In this document: piece after piece, positions 1 through 6,137 of the stretch
Layout: every line of letters starts with the position of its first letter
Position numbering within the stretch: the first letter of the stretch is position 1
NCBI GenBank assembly: GCA_003531155.1
Contig: DQHR01000185.1
Span: 1 to 6,324, forward strand
Length of the DNA stretch: 6,324 nucleotides
Direction: 5' to 3'
Source of the DNA: Bacteroidales bacterium
Lineage (GTDB): Bacteria; Bacteroidota; Bacteroidia; Bacteroidales; Tenuifilaceae
The notes under the pieces: generated by a model
Told to the model about the DNA's origin: nothing
Database searches by the model: none
The model's input: only the letters and a program-made list of their open reading frames with translations
Position numbers and translations under genes: made by a program

Positions 1-2
1 AG

Positions 3-413
3 GCATATTTTGGTAATTACGATGGTGGCTTCTACTGTGCGAATCTGACCACCAAAAAGATTGAGTGGACCTATAAAGGAAAGATGCCAACCATTTCATC
101 GCCTGCAGTTGCTGGCGATAAGGTTGTAGTCGGCTCGCAGGACAAAAGCGTTTATTGCTTCGATAAGGCAACAGGGAAGGTACTTTGGACTTTCAAAACA
201 TTAGGCAAGGTCGATAGTTCGCCTGTAATTGCTAAGAATACCGTTGTTGTTGGCTCGGGCGATGGTCGAATCTATATGATCGATTTGAACAAAGGCGAGA
301 AAATTTGGTCTTACGAGATAGGCAAACCTGTTACCAGTACTCCTGCTGTGGTTAAGAATATGATTGTTGTTGGCTCGGAGGATGGGAGCGTTTACGCTTT
401 TGGAGTTAAATAA
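3..413 (+). CDS. PQQ-like (BamB-type) beta-propeller repeat protein, 3' end only
   Basis: The reading frame is open from the window edge, so the 5' end is missing; the ATG at 84 is internal, because repeat sequence (AYFGNYDGGFYCANL, then IEWTYKG) is already encoded upstream of it. About 136 residues are visible. They form consecutive blades of a PQQ-like/WD-like propeller with the pattern SPAV-x-VVVGS-x-DG-x-(V/I)Y-x-x-D-x-x-(T/K)G-x-x-(L/I)W. The spacing is exactly 40 residues, and the last blade ends in SVYAFGVK. Such propellers usually lie in the periplasm or outer membrane and act as binding or assembly scaffolds (BamB) or in PQQ enzymes. No signal peptide or catalytic region can be seen because the N-terminus is absent, so BamB itself cannot be claimed. 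It is followed after 77 bp by the glycosyltransferase gene on the same strand and is possibly co-transcribed with it. The family call is firm; the role is unknown. Confidence 0.88.
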   Translation, partial: AYFGNYDGGFYCANLTTKKIEWTYKGKMPTISSPAVAGDKVVVGSQDKSVYCFDKATGKVLWTFKTLGKVDSSPVIAKNTVVVGSGDGRIYMIDLNKGEKIWSYEIGKPVTSTPAVVKNMIVVGSEDGSVYAFGVK

Positions 414-444
414 TAGTTGACAGTAAATAGTTGACCGTTGACAG
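414..444. repeat. degenerate heptamer word repeat in the propeller-glycosyltransferase gap
   Basis: Immediately after the propeller stop codon come four contiguous 7-base units in phase at 415-442: AGTTGAC, AGTAAAT, AGTTGAC and CGTTGAC. GTTGACAG occurs at 416-423 and again at 437-444. The 11-mer GACAGTAAATA at 419-429 recurs at 1768-1778 in the next gene boundary. There is no dyad symmetry strong enough to call a terminator. The rest of the gap (445-490) is AT-rich, with no clear promoter or ribosome binding site. Function unknown. Confidence 0.7.
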
Positions 445-490
445 AAAAAGCAACGTTAAAGAAATCTAATAGGATTTAAAATTTACAAAG

Positions 491-1792
491 ATGAAAGTCG
501 TCAACATTGTTCCGGGTTTTGGTGGTTCGTTTTACTGCGGAAACTGCTTGCGCGATAGCGCATACGTTAAGTCGCTGAAGGCATCGGGTCACGAGGCGAT
601 TACTTTGCCTTTGTACCTTCCGTTGACTTCAAAGGATTATACCCCCGAGAATGATATTCCTGTTTTCTACGGCGCAGTGAATATCTACCTAAAGCAGAAT
701 TTTAGGGTGTTTAGGGGAATGCCAAGGTGGCTTCACAACTTTTTCAACTCGCCATCAATTCTTCGGTATGCGGCTAAAAAATCGAGTTCCACTCGTGCTA
801 CAGGCCTTGAGGCAATGACTATCTCCATGTTGCAGGGTGCCGATGGTTTTCAAAAAGAGGAACTTGACGAGCTAATCTATTTTCTTAAACATCACGAAAA
901 GCCCGATGTGGTGCATCTTTCAAATGCACTGCTGCTTGGCTTGGCAAAAAAAATAAGGGATGAATTACAAATCCCTGTTGTTTGCTCGTTGCAGGATGAG
1001 GATGTTTGGGTTGATGCCATGGACGAGCCATATCGAAGCCAGATTTGGAAGTTGATGGGCGAAAAGGCCAACGATACCGATGCGTTAATCGCTGTAAGCG
1101 ATTTCTTTGCCAACAAGATGAAGCAAAAAATGTCGATACCTGAAGGGAAATTGCATGTAGTTCATATCGGCGTTGATCCATCTAAATATTCGGTAAAGAT
1201 TCCAAATCTCGATGTGCCTACAATTGGGTATCTATCAAGGTCAAATAAGGAGAACGGTTTTGAGGTTTTGATTGATGCTTTTATCAAACTAAAGGAGGAT
1301 CCAAAGTTTAGCAATGCAAAGCTTAAAGTTACTGGCGGCAAAACTGGTGATGATGAGAAATTTATAAGACAACAAGTTGATAAGTTAAAAAGAAAAGGCT
1401 ACCAAAACGATATTGAATTTATTGAGGATTTTAGAACTGAGGTGTTTGGTAATTTCTTTGAGGGATTAACCCTTTTATCAGTTCCAGTTCTTGAGGGCGA
1501 GGCGTTTGGTCTTTACCAACTGGAGTCGCTGGCATCTGGAATTCCAATTGTGCAGCCAGCGCTTGGTGCTTTCCCCGAGATTGTTGCCACCACAAATGGC
1601 GGAGCCATTTATCAACCCAATACTCCTGATGCGTTGGCTCAGAAACTTGCTGAGGTGTTTTCAAACCCTGAGCAGATAAAGCAAATGAGCATCAATGGTC
1701 GTAAGGCTGTTGAGGAGAACTTCAACTCATCATCAATTATTAAGAAGATGATTGGGGTATATGAATCGACAGTAAATAAATCTAAAATCTGA
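491..1792 (+). CDS. GT-B fold glycosyltransferase, GT4-type
   Basis: A 433-residue protein of normal GT4 length with no signal peptide or membrane segment, so probably cytosolic and acting on a membrane-linked or soluble acceptor with a nucleotide-sugar donor. The N-lobe begins with a glycine-rich loop, PGFGGSFYCGNCLRD (residues 8-22), followed by SGHE and PLYLPLT (about 32-46). AVSDFF (201-206) and IGVDPSKY (226-233) mark the inter-lobe linker. The C-lobe has a donor phosphate-binding region with R250 and K253, and the E-x7-E motif of GT4 enzymes at E337 and E345 in EAFGLYQLE, followed by ASGIPIVQP and PEIV. The CGNCLRD loop and VFYGAVNIYLKQ (58-69) look like traits of a particular uncharacterised subfamily that I recall from other phyla, notably Planctomycetes; this is memory, not a search. 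The start at 491 has no Shine-Dalgarno but sits at the correct N-lobe beginning. The C-terminal STVNKSKI is encoded by intergenic word-repeat DNA. Donor and acceptor are unknown. Confidence 0.9.
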   Translation: MKVVNIVPGFGGSFYCGNCLRDSAYVKSLKASGHEAITLPLYLPLTSKDYTPENDIPVFYGAVNIYLKQNFRVFRGMPRWLHNFFNSPSILRYAAKKSSSTRATGLEAMTISMLQGADGFQKEELDELIYFLKHHEKPDVVHLSNALLLGLAKKIRDELQIPVVCSLQDEDVWVDAMDEPYRSQIWKLMGEKANDTDALIAVSDFFANKMKQKMSIPEGKLHVVHIGVDPSKYSVKIPNLDVPTIGYLSRSNKENGFEVLIDAFIKLKEDPKFSNAKLKVTGGKTGDDEKFIRQQVDKLKRKGYQNDIEFIEDFRTEVFGNFFEGLTLLSVPVLEGEAFGLYQLESLASGIPIVQPALGAFPEIVATTNGGAIYQPNTPDALAQKLAEVFSNPEQIKQMSINGRKAVEENFNSSSIIKKMIGVYESTVNKSKI

Positions 1793-1812
1793 TGTCTGAA
1801 ATCTAATGTCTT
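1764..1812. repeat. heptamer word array spanning the glycosyltransferase stop and ATPase start
   Basis: Seven contiguous 7-base units in unbroken phase: AATCGAC, AGTAAAT, AAATCTA, AAATCTG, ATGTCTG, AAATCTA, ATGTCTT. The first two resemble the units at 415-428; the last five share the core TCT at positions 4-6. The array encodes the last glycosyltransferase residues, contains its TGA stop (1790-1792), fills the 13-bp gap and supplies the first ATG (1806) of the ATPase gene. GAAATCTAAT (1798-1807) also occurs at 461-470. Confidence 0.75.
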
Positions 1813-2495
1813 ACAAGATGATAATTGAACTAAATAAAGTTGGCAAATCCTATATAAACCCCGGAACGAATATCCAACGCGATGTGCTGTCGGATATAAA
1901 TCTTACTGTTAATAATAGCGATTCGTTGGCTATTGTTGGTCCATCGGGATCGGGGAAAAGTACGCTGCTGAATATTGTTGGAACGCTTGATATCCCTTCG
2001 TCGGGAACGGTTAAGTTTAAAGGCGAGGAAGTTACTGGGTTTGATGAGAAACGGTTGGCGCAAATCAGAAATCAAAGCATTGGCTTTGTTTTTCAGTTTC
2101 ACCACTTGCTGCCACAACTTAGCCTGATTGAGAATGTTCTTATCCCTGTAATTCCACAAAAAGGAAAGGTTAATGGCAAAGCCATTAATGCAAGGGCAAT
2201 GGAACTTCTAGATAGCGTAGGACTGGTTGATAGGATTCATCAGCGCCCTGGACAACTTTCTGGAGGTGAATGTCAGCGCGCTGCGCTTGTAAGGGCTTTA
2301 ATAAATCAACCCGAGATGATTCTTGCCGATGAACCAACTGGCTCGCTCGATCAGGATTCGGCTGCACAGCTAGGTGAACTACTTCTAGATATTAACAATA
2401 AGCATAATGTGGCAATTGTAGTAGTCACGCACTCCTTGACCCTTGCCGAGAAGATGAAGACGATTTATAGACTGTCGAATGGGCGATTGGAGTAG
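1806..2495 (+). CDS. LolD/MacB-type ABC transporter ATP-binding protein
   Basis: A 229-residue stand-alone nucleotide-binding subunit, the usual length for LolD/MacB-like ATPases. It hydrolyses ATP on the cytosolic side to drive the FtsX-type permease encoded next. All motifs are intact: A-loop Y16, Walker A GPSGSGKS (45-52), Q-loop Q97 in FVFQFHHLLP, signature LSGGE (151-155), Walker B MILADEP with E176, D-loop SLD (180-182) and H-loop H209. FQFHHLLP and LSGGECQR are typical of the LolD/FtsE/MacB group. Two starts are possible. The ATG at 1806 adds MSYK and lies inside a word repeat; the ATG at 1818 gives MIIELNKVGKSY, closer to the family's usual N-terminus, and may be the true start. Neither has a Shine-Dalgarno. 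The gene follows the glycosyltransferase by 13 bp and precedes the permease by 83 bp, indicating an operon. A name such as lolD is not justified, because the partner is not LolC/LolE-like in size. Confidence 0.93.
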   Translation: MSYKMIIELNKVGKSYINPGTNIQRDVLSDINLTVNNSDSLAIVGPSGSGKSTLLNIVGTLDIPSSGTVKFKGEEVTGFDEKRLAQIRNQSIGFVFQFHHLLPQLSLIENVLIPVIPQKGKVNGKAINARAMELLDSVGLVDRIHQRPGQLSGGECQRAALVRALINQPEMILADEPTGSLDQDSAAQLGELLLDINNKHNVAIVVVTHSLTLAEKMKTIYRLSNGRLE

Positions 2496-2540
2496 GAGAT
2501 AAGTTATAAGGTTAGGGTTAAAAATTTCAATTAAATAGAC

Positions 2541-2576
2541 ATACAGCATCACAGCAACACATTATACAGCATCACA
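2541..2576. repeat. ACAGCATC word repeat upstream of the permease gene
   Basis: The 13-mer ATACAGCATCACA occurs at 2541-2553 and exactly again at 2564-2576, ending two bases before the permease start codon. In word form it reads ACAGCATC (2543-2550), ACAGCAAC (2551-2558), ACATTAT (2559-2565), ACAGCATC (2566-2573). The upstream part of this 83-bp gap (2496-2540) is AT-rich and holds nothing I can name. No Shine-Dalgarno is visible before the ATG. Confidence 0.72.
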
Positions 2577-2578
2577 AA

Positions 2579-5500
2579 ATGTCGATAATAAAATTCATCA
2601 TACAATCCCTCAAATTCTACTGGCGACAGCATTTAGCCGTTTTCCTTGGAACATTGATTAGCACTGCCGTGCTTACGGGTGCTTTAATCGTTGGCGACTC
2701 GGTTCGGATGAGCCTTACAAAACTTGTTGATGTTCGTTTAGGGAATGCCCGTTACGCCTTGCAAACCGGCGATCGCTTTGTGCGAGCAGAACTAGCATCG
2801 GAGATTGGTGAGAAGGTAAAATCCCAAACTGCCTCTTTGCTGATGGTACAAGGGATTGCCATAAATCCCGAATCTGAAGCGCGAGTCAATAGAGCTCAAG
2901 TTATTGGTGTCGATAGTAGTTTCTGGAAGTTCTCTTCGGCTGAGCCATTTGCTATTACTAATGATGAAGCCATAATCAGCGAGAATATTTCGCAGCGATT
3001 AAATATCAAGGTTGGCGATGAGTTCCTGCTTCGCATCGAGAAAACTAGCGTAATCCCTATTAATGCTCCTTTTTCGCAGGATGTTGATCCTTCTGTTGCT
3101 GTTCGGTTAAAGGTTAAGGCCGTTGCCGATGACTCACAATTTGCACGTTTCAGCCTAAAGAGCAATCAGGCTGCACCTTACAATATTTTTATTTCAAGAG
3201 AGGCACTTGCCAGTAAACTAGATTTAGCGGGCAAAGCAAATGTGCTTTTAATTGGCCCTCTCAACTCTACTGTGTCATTCCTGCGAATGCAGGAATCTAA
3301 TAAAGTTGATACATTAAACCAACTACTTAAAGAAAACTGGAAAATTGAAGACCTATCTCTAAATACAAGAGATCTTCCCGAATCCAACAGCTTTGAAGTA
3401 TTATCTGAACGAATTTTCATCGACGAACCCATCGCAAAATCCATTCTAAACCTCGATAAACCCAACGAAACGGTTTTAACCTATCTGGTAAATTCAATTG
3501 GTTTTAAAGGAAAGGAGACTCCATACTCGTTCGTTACAGCATCATCAAACTCAAATATATCGGGCAATCTAAGGGATGATGAAATCTTGGTAAACGATTG
3601 GATTGTTAATGATTTGGGTGTAAAAGCGGGCGATTCAATCTCTTTGAAATACTTTGTAATCGGGCCACTGCGCACTATTAAAGAGGTTAAAAAATCGTTT
3701 ATCGTTAAGGGTGTTGTTCCAACCCAGAGTAAATTTATCAATAACTCCTTGATGCCACTGTTCCCCGGTTTGGCCGATGCCGAGAGCTGCAGCGATTGGG
3801 AAACGGGCGTGCCAATCGACCTAACTAAGATTCGCGATAAGGATGAGAAGTACTGGAACAAGTACAAGGGCACTCCCAAGGCTCTAATCTCGATGCAGGC
3901 TGGGCTGAGCATGTGGGGCAATAAGTTTGGGAACTACACATCTATCAGATTCGATAAAGAGAAGGTTCAGCTCGACCAACTTAAAAGCGAAATTCTTAGC
4001 AAGATTAAACCCGAGGATATTGGGCTAACCTTTGTGCCTATCTATACTCAAGGACTTAATGCTGCCAGCAATTCGGTTGATTTTGGTGGACTTTTTTTAA
4101 GCCTTAGCTTCTTTGTAATTGCAGCAGGAATCATGCTTACAGTGCTTATTTACTCGCTGAACACCGAATCGCGTAGGGAGGAGACAGGTGTGCTATCTGG
4201 TTTAGGTTTTGAGCGCAAGCTAATTCTGAAAATTCGCTTTGGCGAATCAATACTTGTTACGCTTTTGGGCGGAATAGTTGGCGCTGCCTTTGGTGTGCTT
4301 TATAACTACACCCTTGTTTGGGGCTTAAACTCTATTTGGCAGGGTGCCGTTCATACCAATAACCTCGAGGTTTTTGTAAAACCAGCAACAGTTATGATTG
4401 GTGCTTTTAGCGGTGTGCTGGTTGCGTTGGTATCAATCTATATTGTAACCCGCAGAAAGCTGAAACAGCCCATTTCATCGTTAATTAAAAGCAGTTTCGG
4501 CCCATTGCAGGTTGTTAGAAATTACCTGAATACAAGCAAACTCGTTGCATTGATATCGATTTTGGGTGCAGCAGCTATGGTTATCTATTCGTTGCTATCG
4601 CCCGGTGAGGTTAACGCCGAGATGTTCCTTTCTGCCGGAGGATTATTCCTTGTTGGGTGCATCGCTTTAATCGATTGGAGGCTAAGGATTATACGAGATA
4701 AAGTTCATGCATCACCGCTCAGTTTGCTGCAGCTTGCGCTGAAAAATGCTAGCAGAAAAAAGAGCCGAAGCCTTACAACCATTGCGCTACTTGCGCTTGG
4801 AACGTTTAGTATAATTATCACTGGGGCAAATCGTAAAACTTACTATGGTGTTGAGAACCTTCGACAATCGGGTACAGGAGGTTTTCTTTACTGGGCAGAA
4901 ACAACGTTGCCCATTCCGTACAACTTGAATAGCCCCAATGGCAAAGCCAAATTTGGGTTCGATACCGAGGAATCGCTTAAGGACGTTGTTTTTATTCAAC
5001 TCCACAGCCTCGATGGCGATGATGCCAGCTGCTTAAACCTTAATCAGGTTCAGAAACCTCGAATTCTTGGCGTAAAGCCTGATGCTTTTGATACTCGCCA
5101 ATCGTTCACCTTTGTTAATAGCCTTGGTAGCGTTAGCCAGAGCAACCCTTGGCTTGAGCTGAAAAAGCCCTATGGCGATGATGTTATCCCTGCCATTGCC
5201 GACCAAACCGTGATAACTTGGGGTTTAAAAAAGGCGTTAGGCGATACGCTGATTTACCTAAACGAATCGGGCAAAAAGATAAAACTCCTTTTGGTTGCAG
5301 CGCTTGATAACTCCATATTCCAAGGGAATATTCTAATTGCCGATAGCCTGTTTGTGCAAAACTTTCCATCAACAAGCGGTTCGAAGATAATGCTAATTGA
5401 TGCCCCAAAAGCTAATCAGGAGCAGCTTGCACAGCTACTAAATTCAACGCTTACCGATTATGGCATTGAGCTAACCTCAACCTCAGCGCGTTTGGCGGAG

Positions 5501-5899
5501 TTTAACTCGGTTGAGAATACCTACCTGACAGTATTTATGGTTTTGGGTGGGCTTGGTGTAATCATTGGTACGTTTGGACTTGGAGTTGTTTTGCTGCGCA
5601 ATATGCTGGAACGCCGCTCTGAAATTGCCCTGATGATGGCCATTGGCTATAGAAAAAAGCAAATTTTCAGGTTAATTCTTACCGAGAACCTATTCCTGCT
5701 AGTTATTGGACTAATTTGCGGATTAGCCTCGGCATTAATCGGAATACTTCCATCAATTCTCTCGCCAGCATTTACAATGCCCATAGGGTTTGTAGCACTA
5801 CTTGTGCTACTTGTGTTTGTAAGCGGTGTGGTTTGGATTTACTTCCCAACGCGTAACGCGCTAAAAGGCAATATAATTAATGGATTAAGGGAGGAGTAA
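2579..5899 (+). CDS. large duplicated FtsX-type ABC transporter permease
   Basis: A 1106-residue inner-membrane protein, well above the ~400 residues of LolC/LolE and ~800 of E. coli YbbP. It has two halves. Half 1: membrane segment 17-38, a large extracytoplasmic domain (about 40-500, with MacB-periplasmic-core-like ISQRLNIKVGD and NVLLIG), then segments at about 502-524, 557-580 and 602-623. Two extra segments lie at about 655-673 and 684-699. Half 2: segment 732-750 preceded by LALKNASRKKSRS, a second extracytoplasmic domain (about 751-980), then segments 985-1007, 1035-1059 and 1068-1088. Both FtsX halves have the cytosolic loop after their first membrane segment: SRREETGVLSGLGFERK (531-547) and ERRSEIALMMAIGYRKK (1011-1027). 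The order 1+3, 2, 1+3 matches the ten-segment YbbP plan. Both halves in one chain suggest that one permease pairs with two copies of the upstream ATPase. Transport of lipid or glycoconjugate, or mechanical work on an envelope partner, is inference. Residues 232-241 are encoded by a palindromic repeat. Confidence 0.9.
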   Translation: MSIIKFIIQSLKFYWRQHLAVFLGTLISTAVLTGALIVGDSVRMSLTKLVDVRLGNARYALQTGDRFVRAELASEIGEKVKSQTASLLMVQGIAINPESEARVNRAQVIGVDSSFWKFSSAEPFAITNDEAIISENISQRLNIKVGDEFLLRIEKTSVIPINAPFSQDVDPSVAVRLKVKAVADDSQFARFSLKSNQAAPYNIFISREALASKLDLAGKANVLLIGPLNSTVSFLRMQESNKVDTLNQLLKENWKIEDLSLNTRDLPESNSFEVLSERIFIDEPIAKSILNLDKPNETVLTYLVNSIGFKGKETPYSFVTASSNSNISGNLRDDEILVNDWIVNDLGVKAGDSISLKYFVIGPLRTIKEVKKSFIVKGVVPTQSKFINNSLMPLFPGLADAESCSDWETGVPIDLTKIRDKDEKYWNKYKGTPKALISMQAGLSMWGNKFGNYTSIRFDKEKVQLDQLKSEILSKIKPEDIGLTFVPIYTQGLNAASNSVDFGGLFLSLSFFVIAAGIMLTVLIYSLNTESRREETGVLSGLGFERKLILKIRFGESILVTLLGGIVGAAFGVLYNYTLVWGLNSIWQGAVHTNNLEVFVKPATVMIGAFSGVLVALVSIYIVTRRKLKQPISSLIKSSFGPLQVVRNYLNTSKLVALISILGAAAMVIYSLLSPGEVNAEMFLSAGGLFLVGCIALIDWRLRIIRDKVHASPLSLLQLALKNASRKKSRSLTTIALLALGTFSIIITGANRKTYYGVENLRQSGTGGFLYWAETTLPIPYNLNSPNGKAKFGFDTEESLKDVVFIQLHSLDGDDASCLNLNQVQKPRILGVKPDAFDTRQSFTFVNSLGSVSQSNPWLELKKPYGDDVIPAIADQTVITWGLKKALGDTLIYLNESGKKIKLLLVAALDNSIFQGNILIADSLFVQNFPSTSGSKIMLIDAPKANQEQLAQLLNSTLTDYGIELTSTSARLAEFNSVENTYLTVFMVLGGLGVIIGTFGLGVVLLRNMLERRSEIALMMAIGYRKKQIFRLILTENLFLLVIGLICGLASALIGILPSILSPAFTMPIGFVALLVLLVFVSGVVWIYFPTRNALKGNIINGLREE
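3274..3301. repeat. GTCATT...AATCTAAT palindromic element inside the permease gene
   Basis: The element starts GTCATT (3274-3279) and ends AATCTAAT (3294-3301). It contains a perfect 8-bp inverted repeat, ATTCCTGC (3277-3284) and GCAGGAAT (3289-3296), with loop GAAT. It resembles the dispersed bacterial repeat whose translations include VIPAKAGIQ and SFLRRQES; here the host frame reads VSFLRMQESN. The frame that would give VIPANAGI ends in TAA at 3298-3300, while the host frame stays open. It lies in the first extracytoplasmic domain, between strand-like NVLLIGPLN and helix-like KVDTLNQLLKENW. Confidence 0.8.
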
Positions 5900-5905
5900 T
5901 TAGTT

Positions 5906-5963
5906 GTCATTGGCTTCGCCGAACTCGCAAGCTCGGTTCTGAGCGCAGCGAAGAATCTAATGA
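5906..5963. repeat. compound GTCATT...AATCTAAT palindromic element downstream of the permease
   Basis: It begins GTCATT (5906-5911) and ends AATCTAAT (5954-5961), the same termini as the element at 3274-3301, but the interior is 42 rather than 14 bases. An outer dyad pairs TCATT (5907-5911) with AATGA (5959-5963), and CTTCGC (5914-5919) with GCGAAG (5948-5953). The right part, TTCTGAGCGCAGCGAAGAAT, matches my memory of a common dispersed repeat GTCATTCTGAGCG...GAAGAATCT; the left part, starting GGCTTCGCC, looks like about 25 extra bases inserted into it. It begins 6 bp after the permease stop, so the RNA hairpin could also stabilise or end the operon transcript; the nearest T-run (5970-5974) is too far for a classic terminator. 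Confidence 0.75.
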
Positions 5964-5980
5964 AAAGTATTTTTATGCAG

Positions 5981-6004
5981 TTTGTCTGCTTGTAAACTTA
6001 TCTC
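5981..6004. repeat. short CTTNTNNN octamer run
   Basis: Three octamers in phase: TTTGTCTG, CTTGTAAA, CTTATCTC. The 17-mer at 5985-6001 recurs with one mismatch at 6142-6158, 157 bp downstream, linking this run to the longer array there. Confidence 0.6.
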
Positions 6005-6011
6005 GTGTAGG

Positions 6012-6083
6012 TTCTCGCAAAGATCGCAAAGTGAAAACGCAAAGAGATAATTTAAACTTTGCGGCCTTAGCGCATGCTTAGCG
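6012..6083. repeat. mirrored CGCAAAG / CTTTGCG-CTTAGCG palindromic element
   Basis: The left arm carries CGCAAAG three times (6016-6022, 6025-6031, 6038-6044). The right arm carries CTTTGCG (6057-6063) and then CTTAGCG twice (6066-6072, 6077-6083). The arms flank a 12-base AT-rich centre (6045-6056); the innermost pair is a perfect 7-bp inverted repeat. It resembles the dispersed GCAAAG/CTTTGCG repeat I associate with Bacteroidota and some other phyla (recollection, not a search). The 14-mer GTTCTCGCAAAGAT at its left end (6011-6024) is repeated at 6311-6324. Confidence 0.78.
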
Positions 6084-6137
6084 TCCTTTTCGCATACACT
6101 AAAGCTTCAGCGAAAGCGTTGCATGAAACTCTTAGGT

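Noticed and set aside
414..490. Bacteroidota-type promoter before the glycosyltransferase gene
   Set aside because: I could not find a convincing TTTG and TAnnTTTG pair at the right spacing, so no promoter is called.
885..1181. Minus-strand open frames inside the glycosyltransferase gene
   Set aside because: They oppose conserved GT4 coding sequence and their translations have no recognisable features.
3481..3921. 146-residue open frame on the - strand inside the permease gene
   Set aside because: It is antisense to a well-supported membrane protein gene and its translation shows no domain; it is a shadow of the permease codons.
4937..4949. 13-mer AATGGCAAAGCCA shared with 2172-2184 in the ATPase gene
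   Set aside because: Both encode Asn-Gly-Lys-Ala with common codons; only two copies, so chance is adequate.
5792..5810. GTAGCAC/GTGCTAC inverted repeat and tandem CTACTTGTG in the last membrane segment of the permease
   Set aside because: It encodes leucine-valine repeats of a membrane helix and is readily explained by coding constraint.
5907..5974. Rho-independent terminator after the permease gene
   Set aside because: The hairpin is present, but the T-run is 6 or more bases past the stem and short; the element is better explained as a dispersed repeat.
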